This document shows positions 26,862 through 36,580 of a stretch of 64,000 bases of DNA, piece by piece. Location: assembly GCF_012290005.1 (NCBI RefSeq), contig NZ_JAAXMS010000004.1:248001-312000 (forward strand), written 5' to 3'. The stretch is from Crateriforma spongiae (GTDB lineage: Bacteria > Planctomycetota > Planctomycetia > Pirellulales > Pirellulaceae). A program made the translations under genes and the position numbers. Numbering within the stretch: the stretch's first letter is position 1; the number at the start of each line of letters is the position of its first letter. A model generated the notes under the pieces. That model was not told where the DNA came from and searched no databases. It worked only from the letters and a program-made list of their open reading frames with translations.

Positions 26862-29761
26862 TCGATCCCGGTCGAAATGATCCTGCCCAAGACCGTGCCG
26901 GACAAGTCGATCCCGAATCGTCCGACGGAACGATGCCGGTCAGCGACGATTCGCAACACCGACATCCGGTGGATCTAATCGCAGAGGATTTTGCGATGCG
27001 AATCCGACGGGGCGAAACGCCGGACATCGAATCGATCGCGGCTTCGCATCCGGAGCATGCCGACATTTTGCGGCAAATGCTGCCGTCGATCGAAGCGATG
27101 GAAAAGCTGAACGTCGGCGGAACACGTCGTGACATCTCGGCGACCACCACGGGGGCATTGTCGGCCGACGACGACCTGTCGTTCCATTGCTTCATCGCCC
27201 CCGAAAAGATCGGTGACTTTCGAATCGTTCGCCAGATCGCGCGCGGCGGGATGGGCGTCGTCTATGAAGCCGTTCAGGAATCATTGGGGCGACACGTCGC
27301 ATTGAAAGTGATGAGCTGGCGTGCGGCGGATCACCCGTCCCATCGACAACGATTTCAACGCGAAGCCGAAGCGATCGCCGGCCTTCACCACACGAACATC
27401 GTGGCCGTGTATGGCGTGGGCCAGCAAGACGACTTGCTCTTTTATGCGATGCACCTGGTCGACGGCGTCAGTCTGGCCGATTTGCTGGCCGGCACCGGTC
27501 CCGATATCGGTGTCGACTTGCAAAATGATCGACAAACCGCTGCCTGGATCGCAACGATCGCCGACGCGCTGCAATACGCGCACGGTCAAGGCGTGCTGCA
27601 TCGTGACATCAAGCCGGCCAACTTGATGGTTGATCGAGACCATCATGTTTGGTTGACCGATTTTGGGCTGGCCGCCGATCCATCGTCGGACCGCTTCACG
27701 CAGACCGGTGAAATCGTCGGCACGTTGCGCTACATGGCACCGGAGCAACTGAAGGGACACCTGGATGTCCGCAGCGACGTGTATTGTTTGGGACTGACGC
27801 TGTATGAATTGCTGACCGGGCGTGCGGCGATCCAAGGGACACCCGCGGAATTGTTGTCAGCCGAAAATCGTCGTCGAATTGCACCACCACGTTCGCTGCG
27901 TGCAACCATCCCCAGCGATCTGCAGACGATCGTGATGAAGGCGGTTTCGGAAGATCCGACGCATCGGTATGCCACCGCGGGCGAATTTCGCGACGATCTA
28001 CAGCGTTTTTTAGCCGGGCGACCGATCGCGGCGCGGCGGGTCGGTGCGATGGAGCGGTCTTGGCGTTGGGCCAAACGGAATCCCGGGATCGCGTCGCTTT
28101 CGGGAACCGTGTTGGTGCTGTTGTTGTCGGTCATCACGCTGTTGTCGGTCATCAACCGCAGCCGCACACGATCGTTGACGGCAATCGGCAAAGCCTATGA
28201 CCAGGCAGCCGAAAATCTGCGTCAACGCAGCGCGGCGTTGGACGAAGCGGAACGTGCACGCGAATCGGCCGTCCGCGAGCGATCACGTGCGGAGACGAAT
28301 CTGTCGCTGGCGTTGTCGGCATTCCAAGAAATCGTGGACAACGTGGCCGGACGAACCGGTGTCGCCGAATCGGTGTGGGAAAGCGTCGGAGACGACTTGA
28401 TGCGCGACGCCGACTCCGGTGCAACGCTCGGTGACGACGATGTTCAACTGATGGAAAATCTGCTGCAGTTCTTCGAAAAATTCGCCGATGAAAACGCGAC
28501 CGATTTGCGGATGCCGGCGGCCGACGCACGTCGCAGCATCGGGGACATTCTGTTCCGTCTGGGACGTCCCGACGAAGCGCGTGAGTCCTACGACCAGGCA
28601 TGGGCAATCTATTCGCAATTACGTGGCGAAGACGAAGGCGACGCCGTTGATTCCACCGTCCCGGTGGAATCGCCCATCGCGGTGGCTTGGGGGCAAATGC
28701 GTGTCGCCGCGGCACTGCGACGACCCTCGGACGTTCGGGCTTGGCTGCAACGCTGTCGCCAATGGTGCTTCGAAGGCCAGGCCAAACCCGCGACATCCGA
28801 TTTGACGTTTCTTTGGGCAAAGTCGCTTCGGCTGGCGGGCAGCTTGACGCTGTCAACGGAGTGGATGACGGGAATGCGGCCATCGACCAACGGCCCTGGT
28901 CCGGGACCCGATTCCTTGTTGGCTCGGTTGATGGGGGAATCACGTCGGCGTGGCCCCAACCGCGCGGTGGCGCAGTATCGTTGGCATCAGCAGTGCAGCC
29001 GCGAAGCGATCCAGTGGCTGGAGGTCTTGCTGGAGTCAGATCCACAGCGAAAGGTCTACGCCCAAACGCTGGCGGCGGCCCATCAAGACATTGCACGTCA
29101 GGATCGAATGCGCCGCGATGAAGCGGAATCGGCAAAACATCATCGCGACGAAGCGATTCGAATCTTGGATGATCTATCCAAACGTTTTCCCGATGATCCC
29201 GATATCCAGTATCAGTTCGCTGACACGCTGGCCAGCGCGGCGATCGGCGATTCTAGGCCGGTCGCGTTTTCACGCGCGTCGGATGACTTGCGGCAATCGA
29301 TTCGTCTGGCCAACGAATTGGTGCGAAAGTATCCCGACAGCGCGGAGTATCAATCGCTGCAGGCCAGCGTTCAAATGAAGCTGGCGATCAGCCAGTATGC
29401 GGCCGGACGTGGCGATCGTGCGCAAGATATGATCGACGAAAGCTTGGTGACCCAACGACGGATCGTGCAACAACATCCCGATGTTCCCATGTTCCGCGTT
29501 GCTTTGGCACAGTCGTTGTGGAGCATGGCTGATCTGCAGCGTCGTCAACGGAAACCGGTCGATGCACTTCGATCCATCAACGAAGCGATCGAAACATTGG
29601 AAAGTGACCAGGGAGGACGCTTTGGCAAAGTCCGCCAGGCGTATCTGAACCAGTTGCGGCAACGTCGCCAGGGGATCCAAAACACTCTGCGTCCCAGCCC
29701 ACTTCGCGATTCGAGCGGCAACGATGCTTCGGCGGATGCGGCCGAAGCGGCGACGCCTTGA
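26858..29761 (+). CDS. Ser/Thr protein kinase with transmembrane segment and TPR region
   Basis: A 967-residue kinase. A 115-residue N-terminal region precedes the kinase domain, which has a Gly-rich loop IARGGMGVVYEA near 128, catalytic Lys in VALKVM, HRDIKPANL near 248 and DFGLA near 268. All essential residues are present. One hydrophobic segment near 415-435 (VLVLLLSVITLLSVI) probably crosses the membrane, leaving the C-terminal half as a coiled coil plus TPR-like repeats outside. Kinase on the inside and TPR sensor outside is the usual PknB-like planctomycete layout. The GTG start overlaps the sigma-factor stop, suggesting the kinase regulates that factor, but the phosphorylation target is not shown by sequence. 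Confidence 0.93.
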   Translation: MIDPGRNDPAQDRAGQVDPESSDGTMPVSDDSQHRHPVDLIAEDFAMRIRRGETPDIESIAASHPEHADILRQMLPSIEAMEKLNVGGTRRDISATTTGALSADDDLSFHCFIAPEKIGDFRIVRQIARGGMGVVYEAVQESLGRHVALKVMSWRAADHPSHRQRFQREAEAIAGLHHTNIVAVYGVGQQDDLLFYAMHLVDGVSLADLLAGTGPDIGVDLQNDRQTAAWIATIADALQYAHGQGVLHRDIKPANLMVDRDHHVWLTDFGLAADPSSDRFTQTGEIVGTLRYMAPEQLKGHLDVRSDVYCLGLTLYELLTGRAAIQGTPAELLSAENRRRIAPPRSLRATIPSDLQTIVMKAVSEDPTHRYATAGEFRDDLQRFLAGRPIAARRVGAMERSWRWAKRNPGIASLSGTVLVLLLSVITLLSVINRSRTRSLTAIGKAYDQAAENLRQRSAALDEAERARESAVRERSRAETNLSLALSAFQEIVDNVAGRTGVAESVWESVGDDLMRDADSGATLGDDDVQLMENLLQFFEKFADENATDLRMPAADARRSIGDILFRLGRPDEARESYDQAWAIYSQLRGEDEGDAVDSTVPVESPIAVAWGQMRVAAALRRPSDVRAWLQRCRQWCFEGQAKPATSDLTFLWAKSLRLAGSLTLSTEWMTGMRPSTNGPGPGPDSLLARLMGESRRRGPNRAVAQYRWHQQCSREAIQWLEVLLESDPQRKVYAQTLAAAHQDIARQDRMRRDEAESAKHHRDEAIRILDDLSKRFPDDPDIQYQFADTLASAAIGDSRPVAFSRASDDLRQSIRLANELVRKYPDSAEYQSLQASVQMKLAISQYAAGRGDRAQDMIDESLVTQRRIVQQHPDVPMFRVALAQSLWSMADLQRRQRKPVDALRSINEAIETLESDQGGRFGKVRQAYLNQLRQRRQGIQNTLRPSPLRDSSGNDASADAAEAATP

Positions 29762-30012
29762 TGACGCGGGAGTGTCATCGGCAGTGACTGTGAATCCGCT
29801 TTCGTTTCGCCGCACGAATCAAGTTGGACATCTGAATACCAAGGGTCGGACACGCTCGCGTCTCTGACGTTCAATGGCCCATGAAATTTGATGCACACTC
29901 GCTCCCGGTGGGTGGTTTTTGATTGCCTGGTAGGGGGTGGCTCCTTACGCTGAATTGGGTGTGTGTCAGGTGCAGTATCGGTCATCTCTTCGCGGGTTCG
30001 TTGTGATGATCG

Positions 30013-33000
30013 ATGGACAACAAAACAGCGAGTCTTCAGGTGCGTACATTTCGCTTTGGTCTCCGTGGACGCTACGGCGCGGCATTTTGCGGCGTTCTGA
30101 TGTTTGCCGCGTCGGCGTTCGCAACGACCGGTGAATCTGATTCGCCGAATCGTGATCCGATGGCTTCGATTGCCGCGACCGCGACGGAGGTGGTTGCTGG
30201 TCAGCCGATGGGGTTCGGCAAGGTCGTGCTGACGTTCATCGATGGCGAAGGTCCGGTCATCTATCCCGATCAAACGATTCGCGTCGTCGATGCCGAACAA
30301 CGTGTCTTCTATCCCGTTGTGACGTATCAGTACGACAAAGACGAAGGGGCCTATCAAGCATCCTCGATCGAAGCCAATTTTGCGGTCAAGGGCGATGGCC
30401 CGCTTTCGATTCAACTCGTTCATGACCAGGAGGTCTTGTTCGAAGAATCCTTGTCGTCGGTCGAGATGTCTGCGCAACGAGTTCAGAAGTTGCGTGACCA
30501 GTGGTGGAGAGCGCTTCAACATGACGTTGCGCGTTTCGGGCAAGTCGGTCGCGCGGAGTTACAGACGATTCTTGACACGATGGCATTTCGGTTCGGTATT
30601 CCCGAGCATCGACGAATCGAAGTGCAAGCCAAGACGATGGATTCGAAATCGCTGGAGGACCAGTTTGAACGAGCGGTGAAAATGCTGCTCGGGTTCGAAT
30701 CAGTGCAGTTGGCCATTCATAGATCCACGGAAATCAACGGTACCGCATCAAACCTTCGACGCTACGAAGCGTCGAACGCGGACATGCCCTTGCCAAAGCG
30801 CAGGACCGTTCGCAGTTTGCGGATCCCCGATTTTCCGGCGACCGCGGTGGAAGCGATCGCCCATCGGACGCCGGCAGAATGTTTCTACGTTCGCACGGGT
30901 TCGGTCAACAACTATCGTCACCTGCGACGATTGTTGGTCGGCTGGGGCGGATCGCTGGACGATGTGGTGGCAACGGGTGTCATCGAACAATCGACCCGAC
31001 AAATGATCGAACGCCAGCTTGGGCTTCCCGGCGATCTGAACGAACTGACACCGATCGAACCACATTTATCGGATCTGGCTTTGATCGGCTCGGATCCGTT
31101 CTTCGACGATGGCGCCGCGGTCGGACTGTTGATGCAGGCAAAGTCCACGGGGCCACTGAAAGCGATTCTCCAACAGTGGCGTGATCATGCGGAATCACAG
31201 ACCGCCGGATGCAACAGACAACAGGTCAACATTGCCGGTCACGCGGTGGATTTCCTTGGCACCCCCGACCACCAGGTGCGTTCGTTTCTGGCGGAAGACG
31301 ACGGATTCTTGCTGATCACCAATTCGAAAACCTTGGTGCAGCGATTCTTTGAAACCGGTCGCGGAATCGATGCGTTGGGCAAACGGAAAGAGTTTCAATA
31401 CGCCAAATGGAAGACCAGGGGAAGCGGCCGGAGTTATGCGTTTCTGTACCTGGGGGATCCGTTTTTTCAAAACTTGATCAGCCCCCACTATCGCATCGAG
31501 ATGTTGCGGCGTGAACGAGCATTAGAAGAGGTCCGGCAATTGAAGATCGCGCACTTGATGGCGGCTGGCGAGGGAAACAATGACCTGGATGACTTGGGAC
31601 TGATTCGTGAACGATACATGCCAGAATCATTTGGCCAGCGTCCCGACGATGCCCGTGCATTTCAGCTGGAGGAGGTTTATCAAGATAGTTTGCGTGGCGT
31701 TCCAGGGACCTTCTTGCCGATCCCCGACGTGCCACTGGACAGGGCAACGCGAATGGAGGTGGCGACGTACCAACGCTTTGCATCGGAGTATCTGCGTTTG
31801 TGGCGCCGCGCGGATCCGGTTGCGGTTGTTTTTCGCGATGAAGGGATCGATCCAGGCTCCCAGCATTTGCGGACATCGTTGCAAATCGTCATCACGCCGT
31901 ACGCCGAAGACCGGTATCGATTGCTGCGAAAACACCTCGGCCCCGCGACATCGCGAGCATTGATAACGTCCGATCCACCGTTGTTGTACGGTCAAGCGAC
32001 GGTGCGAATGAGCGAAAGGACGAACATCAGCCACCTTATTCTGTTCGGGATTCGCGACGATCGGGTGGATTTTCGAATCGATCGCGGAAAGGTACGCCTG
32101 GACGATGCCGGGACATCTGGCTTGTATGCCAGTTCACGTGGTTTTCTGGCGATGCGTCCGGGACGGCTTGAGGTGTTGAAGATGTTGGCGTCGGTGCTGT
32201 TGAAGGGCGAGGAGTACGTCGCATCGAAGCCAGCGTCCGCACCAAAGAAATCGGGAATGATGCCACCACCTAATTTGTTGCCCGGCGGAAATCCAAGCGG
32301 TGCGTCCGCCATCATCTATCTGGGATGGGCGCTGTCCAAGATGCGTCCCAGTGACCCAGGGATGATGAAGTATGCATCGATGGTTGATCTGACCGATGAG
32401 CACTGCATTGTCGGTGATTCCGAGGAAACTCGGCAATGGACGCGGAAGCAGTTGGTCGAGACGTCGAACCGTGGGGCGCACCAAGCGTTTCTGACGATGA
32501 ATCCGTTGCGTGGGTCCAAAGTCGAACCGTACATCCAAGCCTACACCTTCATGCAAGCACGTCACCATTCGACCCAGGGCGCGACTTGGTTGGACCGAAT
32601 GGGATCATGGTTCCGTGTGCCCGAGGAATCCGCCAAACAACGTGTCCAAATGCTGCTTGGCGGTGACCTTGTGTGTCCTTTGGGCGGCGAATACGTTCAT
32701 CAAATCCGCGACGGTGATTCTGCTTGGACCAGTACCCGCTGGGAATCCGAATCCGCGTTCGACGTGACCGCCGCCGATCCGCAGTGGCGTTTCCCCTTTT
32801 TGGATTGGCTGCAAGCTTTGCGTGTTGAATTCGACATGTCCAATAACACGCTGTACGCCACCGTGCATCTGGAAGTCGCCGACGGTGATCGCGACTTTGC
32901 TGGTATTCCAAGGGGAGTGATTGCCACCACGGACTTACCGTCATCGACGTCTCCAAACCAGGGGCTTGTCTCAAAGAATTTGACGACTCCCCTGGAGCAA

Positions 33001-33264
33001 GTCGCGACAGATTGGGTGCTGGGGGTGCGTGCGGCAGAGTTTGATCGTGGCGTTGTCATCACGCACGTCTATCCCAACAGCCCGGCACAACGGGTGGGGC
33101 TGCGAAACCAAGACATCGTGCTGGGGTTGGATGGAAACGACATCACCACATCCGATCAATTGCGCGAGCTCATTCGCCAGAGTCCGGATCGTTCATGGTG
33201 CCTGGTTCGGATTCAACGCGGCAGTGCGGTGCATCGCTATCGAGTGCATCTGCCGAAAGACTGA
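30013..33264 (+). CDS. Large exported protein of unknown function with C-terminal PDZ domain
   Basis: A 1083-residue protein with an N-terminal export signal (YGAAFCGVLMFAASAFA) and a long region I do not recognise. A C-terminal PDZ domain occupies about 1000-1083, with GVVITHVYPNSPAQRVGLRNQDIVLGLDG and a terminal strand. The middle contains repeated alpha/beta segments, such as ECFYVRTGSVNNYRHLRRLL near 300 and a second segment of like type near 430, but no protease triad was identified. A PDZ domain without a visible serine protease suggests a scaffold or substrate-binding factor in the envelope. It follows the kinase by 251 bases on the same strand, so it may be part of the same regulatory unit. 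Function unknown. Confidence 0.75.
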   Translation: MDNKTASLQVRTFRFGLRGRYGAAFCGVLMFAASAFATTGESDSPNRDPMASIAATATEVVAGQPMGFGKVVLTFIDGEGPVIYPDQTIRVVDAEQRVFYPVVTYQYDKDEGAYQASSIEANFAVKGDGPLSIQLVHDQEVLFEESLSSVEMSAQRVQKLRDQWWRALQHDVARFGQVGRAELQTILDTMAFRFGIPEHRRIEVQAKTMDSKSLEDQFERAVKMLLGFESVQLAIHRSTEINGTASNLRRYEASNADMPLPKRRTVRSLRIPDFPATAVEAIAHRTPAECFYVRTGSVNNYRHLRRLLVGWGGSLDDVVATGVIEQSTRQMIERQLGLPGDLNELTPIEPHLSDLALIGSDPFFDDGAAVGLLMQAKSTGPLKAILQQWRDHAESQTAGCNRQQVNIAGHAVDFLGTPDHQVRSFLAEDDGFLLITNSKTLVQRFFETGRGIDALGKRKEFQYAKWKTRGSGRSYAFLYLGDPFFQNLISPHYRIEMLRRERALEEVRQLKIAHLMAAGEGNNDLDDLGLIRERYMPESFGQRPDDARAFQLEEVYQDSLRGVPGTFLPIPDVPLDRATRMEVATYQRFASEYLRLWRRADPVAVVFRDEGIDPGSQHLRTSLQIVITPYAEDRYRLLRKHLGPATSRALITSDPPLLYGQATVRMSERTNISHLILFGIRDDRVDFRIDRGKVRLDDAGTSGLYASSRGFLAMRPGRLEVLKMLASVLLKGEEYVASKPASAPKKSGMMPPPNLLPGGNPSGASAIIYLGWALSKMRPSDPGMMKYASMVDLTDEHCIVGDSEETRQWTRKQLVETSNRGAHQAFLTMNPLRGSKVEPYIQAYTFMQARHHSTQGATWLDRMGSWFRVPEESAKQRVQMLLGGDLVCPLGGEYVHQIRDGDSAWTSTRWESESAFDVTAADPQWRFPFLDWLQALRVEFDMSNNTLYATVHLEVADGDRDFAGIPRGVIATTDLPSSTSPNQGLVSKNLTTPLEQVATDWVLGVRAAEFDRGVVITHVYPNSPAQRVGLRNQDIVLGLDGNDITTSDQLRELIRQSPDRSWCLVRIQRGSAVHRYRVHLPKD

Positions 33265-33278
33265 TGAAGCGTTTGAAT

Positions 33279-34169
33279 CTATCGGACGATCAGCACTGAT
33301 GTGGGGCTGTGATGCAGAACGTGTCGTGACACGCTGCCCAACACGATGCGGTCCCAAGCACTTTGGTGGCTGTCGCCGGTGACGACCAACTGGCAATCCA
33401 GTGCATCGGCCTGTTCGACAATGGAGCGACCGATGTGTGAGGATTCGATCAGGCTGGTTTCGGCGGCGAAGCCTTTGTCCAGAAACTTTTGTTGTAAAGC
33501 TTTCAAGTGATCCGACGCGGCGTCCTTCGCCTGCTCCAGATAGCCGCGTGCACGCACCAGAATGTCTTGGCGATAGAACGTCATGATTTCTTGGACATGG
33601 ACCAAGTGCAGTTTTGTCGATTCCGGCACCGCGATGCGGTCGATCCAGTCCAGGAACAAATCGTCGCTGGTGGGATTTCCGACGGCAATCAAAATGCGAT
33701 CGGTCAGCTTTCCCTGTTCGCCTTGGGATGCATCATCTGAACTTCGCGTCACCAGGGCGCTACATTCGGCGTGCGTGGCCACGTGATCGGAAACACTGCC
33801 CAGCAGCACGCGTTCCAGTGCGCTATGGCCGACCGCACCGGTGACGATCAGATCCGCGTTTGATTCTTGCGCGTGGCGAGTCAGTTCGAATCCGGGCGGA
33901 CCGACTGCGACGGTGGTCTTGATGGAACGAAATTGATCCTTGTGCTGATCCGCCAGGCGATTCAACGCTTCGCTGACCGCATCACGTTGTTCGGTGACCA
34001 AAAGCGGTACGTCCATGGGGAAACCGACACCGGAAAAATCATAGGTCGGCATCGGTACGACCACTTCGGTCAATTCGATGTCCATCTGATCGGCCCCGAC
34101 CAGGACGGCCAATTGGTCCAGAGCAGCGATTGAGTGTGTCGATTGATCGATCGCGACCAAAACCTTCAT
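33279..34169 (-). CDS. Tandem-domain universal stress protein
   Basis: A 296-residue cytoplasmic protein made of two UspA domains (about 1-145 and 155-296). Each ends with the nucleotide-binding pattern: VTGAVGHSALERVLLGSVS in the first and VVTGDSHQSAWDRIVLGSVS in the second. Both match the G-2x-G-9x-G(S/T) motif of ATP-binding members, apart from a substituted first Gly region in the second copy. Fused pairs are common in bacteria with stress or hypoxia responses. It converges with the PDZ-protein gene (14-base gap) and diverges from the next gene. Usual functions are stress tolerance and ATP-dependent signalling. The specific trigger is unknown. Confidence 0.92.
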   Translation of the reverse strand: MKVLVAIDQSTHSIAALDQLAVLVGADQMDIELTEVVVPMPTYDFSGVGFPMDVPLLVTEQRDAVSEALNRLADQHKDQFRSIKTTVAVGPPGFELTRHAQESNADLIVTGAVGHSALERVLLGSVSDHVATHAECSALVTRSSDDASQGEQGKLTDRILIAVGNPTSDDLFLDWIDRIAVPESTKLHLVHVQEIMTFYRQDILVRARGYLEQAKDAASDHLKALQQKFLDKGFAAETSLIESSHIGRSIVEQADALDCQLVVTGDSHQSAWDRIVLGSVSRHVLHHSPTSVLIVR

Positions 34170-34355
34170 CGGTCATTCCTTGTTTGTTTTCGTTCAAGCC
34201 GTGACGCAAAAAGTCGGCGTGGACCTGGGGTAACCCCAATAACACGAGGCACCGAGCGATTCTTGCCCGGAAAATTCAAGCGGAATCGGTTCGGTTGACT
34301 CTACAATGTTCCGGCCTCCCACTTCCCGACCTTTCGCCCCGATCAGGTGACCCCC

Positions 34356-34967
34356 ATGCGTTGGTATGCCTTCTGTGCCGTCTTCATTCTATGCTTGCCG
34401 GCCGTCGCGGACGATCATGCGGATATGAAAAGACCGACGCTTCAAAAGAAAGCTTTGGGGATGAAGGCGGCTGAGAAGAAAGCGGCCGAATCCGAGTTGT
34501 CCGTGTACGAAGTCACCGTGGCTAGCCATCGCTTGACCGAAGCGGTCGATCCCGATCTGTCCAACACGGAGATTCTTCAATGGCTTGGCACCAAGGAAGG
34601 CCAGTCGAACGTCCAGTCGACGACCACGCTGCGACAATCGTGTGTGCAAGGAATGAAATCGTCGGTCCAGTTCGGTCGGCAGGTCGCGGTGGTCGAAGGC
34701 GAAGTTTCCACCGGACGCGGTGTCGTTTCTAAACGAATGGAACGGTACTCGGTGGGGTCGATGTGCCAGTGCATCATCAAACCACAAGGGAAGCAATTGT
34801 TGTTGGAAATCGATGTCGAGCATTCGCTCGTTGATGAAGCCGACGATGAATCGATGCCACCGGAAATTCGCAGCCAAACCATCAGCACGACCATCATCGT
34901 TGCCCCCGGGCAACCGGTTGTGATCGGCGGCGATGACCAGAACGTCATGGTGCTGACGGTTCGATGA
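34356..34967 (+). CDS. Small exported protein resembling the end of a secretin
   Basis: A 203-residue protein with a signal peptide (MRWYAFCAVFILCLPAVA). The mature part has a charged helical start and then beta-rich sequence. The final stretch (LLLEIDVEHS, then STTIIVAPGQPVVIGG) resembles the C-terminal strands of type II/III secretion secretins, where a T.I.V.dGqTvvIGG pattern is characteristic. It is far too short for a complete secretin and no N-domains are seen. It may be a free-standing secretin-like accessory protein or a domain that only resembles one. The ATG at 34356 is preferred over the in-frame GTG at 34347. Divergent from the universal stress gene. Low confidence in function. 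Confidence 0.6.
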   Translation: MRWYAFCAVFILCLPAVADDHADMKRPTLQKKALGMKAAEKKAAESELSVYEVTVASHRLTEAVDPDLSNTEILQWLGTKEGQSNVQSTTTLRQSCVQGMKSSVQFGRQVAVVEGEVSTGRGVVSKRMERYSVGSMCQCIIKPQGKQLLLEIDVEHSLVDEADDESMPPEIRSQTISTTIIVAPGQPVVIGGDDQNVMVLTVR

Positions 34968-35043
34968 TCGAAGGCGGACGCCGGCCGGTTGCCGATGACA
35001 CCCGGTTGTGGCGTTTTTGACTCAGGTGCAACCCGTTGCGTGC

Positions 35044-35168
35044 GCTACTTTCGCGGAGCGAAAGGCGACTTTGGCTGAGCCGGTTCGTAGTCCGCACCGA
35101 GGGAGCTTCCCGCAAGCTGAGTTACGGCGTGATTGCTTTAAATACGCGGAGCGAAAGGCGACTTTGGC
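35044..35168 (+). repeat. Two copies of the CTTTCGC-GGA-GCGAAAG intergenic repeat
   Basis: A full copy at 35044-35075 (GCTACTTTCGCGGAGCGAAA then GGCGACTTTGGC) and a 5'-shortened copy at 35144-35168 lie in the same orientation in the 214-base gap between the secretin-like gene and egtD. The downstream extension GGCGACTTTGGC is shared by both copies and by the 40-kb copy, extending the family consensus beyond the palindrome. Confidence 0.85.
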
Positions 35169-35181
35169 AATGAGTCGGCGG

Positions 35182-36168
35182 CTAGACGCGCGTCAGGTAC
35201 ATGACGGCGAAATAGGATCGATCATCGGTCCAAAACGCTTTCGATTTCCATCCGGACCGTGCCGCCAATGCGGTGAAGCCTTCGCGGGTGTATTTATGCG
35301 AATACTCGGTTCGAATTGATTCGCCGTCATCGAAACAGAAGGTCTTTCCACCGATCGATACCTTTTGCTTTCCGCGACTGACCAAGTGCATTTCGATCCG
35401 GTGGTACCGGCGATTGTAGAACGACCGGTGCTCGAATGCATCGATGTCAAAGTCGGCACCCAGTTCTTGATTCATCCGGTGCAAGAGGTTGATGTTGAAT
35501 GCCGCCGTGACGCCTTGGGCATCGTCATAGGCGGCTTCCAAAACTGCCACGTCTTTCTGCAAATCAAAGCCGATCAACAACCCGTCACCCTGCTCGGCCT
35601 CGTCGGCCATTTTTGACAATAGGGCCTCGGCATCGTCGGCGTCGAAATTCCCAATCGTTGAACCGGGAAAGTAATAGCATCGCCGGGTCGCGCCCCGGTC
35701 GGGCGGCAGATCGAACGGCTGGGTAAAGTCGGCGACGACGGGATGAATCGCCAGCGATTGAAATTCGCTACGCAAGTCGTCCGCGGTGGCGTGCAAGTGT
35801 TCTTCGCTAATGTCGACCGGGACGTAGTCGTGCGGCTCGATCAGGTGCCGCAGCAGGATGCGTGTTTTGACGCTGCTGCCGCTGCCGTATTCCACCAACC
35901 GGACGCCTTGGCCGATGTGGCGTACCATCGGGTCGATGTCGCGTCGCATGATGGTTGCTTCGGTGCGTGTTGGATAGTACTCCGGCAATTCACAGATCGC
36001 ATCGAAAAGCTGGGATCCACGCTGGTCGTAAAAGTACTTCGACGGGATCGATTTTCGATCAGCCGACAAGCCTTGCATCACGTCGCTCAAGAATTCCTGC
36101 TGTTCTGGGGTCGACGCGATGGCGCAGGTGGACGCCACGGCGGGGCTGGGGCTGTCGGCAATACTCAT
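35182..36168 (-). CDS. egtD: L-histidine N-alpha-methyltransferase (EgtD)
   Basis: EgtD transfers three methyl groups from S-adenosylmethionine to histidine, giving hercynine, the first step of ergothioneine synthesis. The 328-residue product matches family length. Diagnostic stretches include YYPTRTEATIM, VEYGSGSSVKTRILLRHL (SAM binding), YFPGSTIGNFDADDAEALL, and the C-terminal ARSGWKSKAFWTDDRSYFAVMYL. Members of the wider DUF2260 family can have other roles, but the full set of blocks supports EgtD. No EgtB or EgtC gene is adjacent: the neighbours are a repeat-bearing gap downstream and a divergent phosphofructokinase. The next pathway step must be encoded elsewhere or be absent. Confidence 0.93.
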   Translation of the reverse strand: MSIADSPSPAVASTCAIASTPEQQEFLSDVMQGLSADRKSIPSKYFYDQRGSQLFDAICELPEYYPTRTEATIMRRDIDPMVRHIGQGVRLVEYGSGSSVKTRILLRHLIEPHDYVPVDISEEHLHATADDLRSEFQSLAIHPVVADFTQPFDLPPDRGATRRCYYFPGSTIGNFDADDAEALLSKMADEAEQGDGLLIGFDLQKDVAVLEAAYDDAQGVTAAFNINLLHRMNQELGADFDIDAFEHRSFYNRRYHRIEMHLVSRGKQKVSIGGKTFCFDDGESIRTEYSHKYTREGFTALAARSGWKSKAFWTDDRSYFAVMYLTRV

Positions 36169-36580
36169 GGGCTGGACACGCTTGCGAGTTGAAAAGGATC
36201 AAAACGACCAGTGCCGGCCCGAAGCACGGGCGGCATTCGATCGATTCGGTGGTGAAATGTTATAGCTTTGTGGGGCGTAAAGTGCTCTCACGCGTCCGTC
36301 GTGGTGCGTCGGCTTCCCATGGACAAACCGGTTGTGGCGGGTGGGCACGCCCCAATGACCAAATCACGTGCATCATTTAATCTGTGGGTGCAAATTCGAG
36401 GCCGAGATTTCTGGTCCCATCGATTTTGGCAATGTGCCCGAAACGCGTTGCCGCAGGGGGAATTTCGTGCCCGAACCCTGATTGCTGATGCTCGATTGAT
36501 TTCAAAGTCCAATCGATTCCGCCATGGGGTACCAATGGGTCCCCGCGATCATCTTCCGCCAAACCAATCGGAGCCATGAA
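36169..36580. other. 412-base divergent intergenic region
   Basis: Promoters for egtD (leftward) and the phosphofructokinase gene (rightward) should lie here. I could not identify convincing -35/-10 pairs or an RNA structure. The longest frame runs into the phosphofructokinase gene but is not protein-like before its ATG. A GGAGCC sequence sits 5 to 10 bases before that ATG. Confidence 0.5.
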
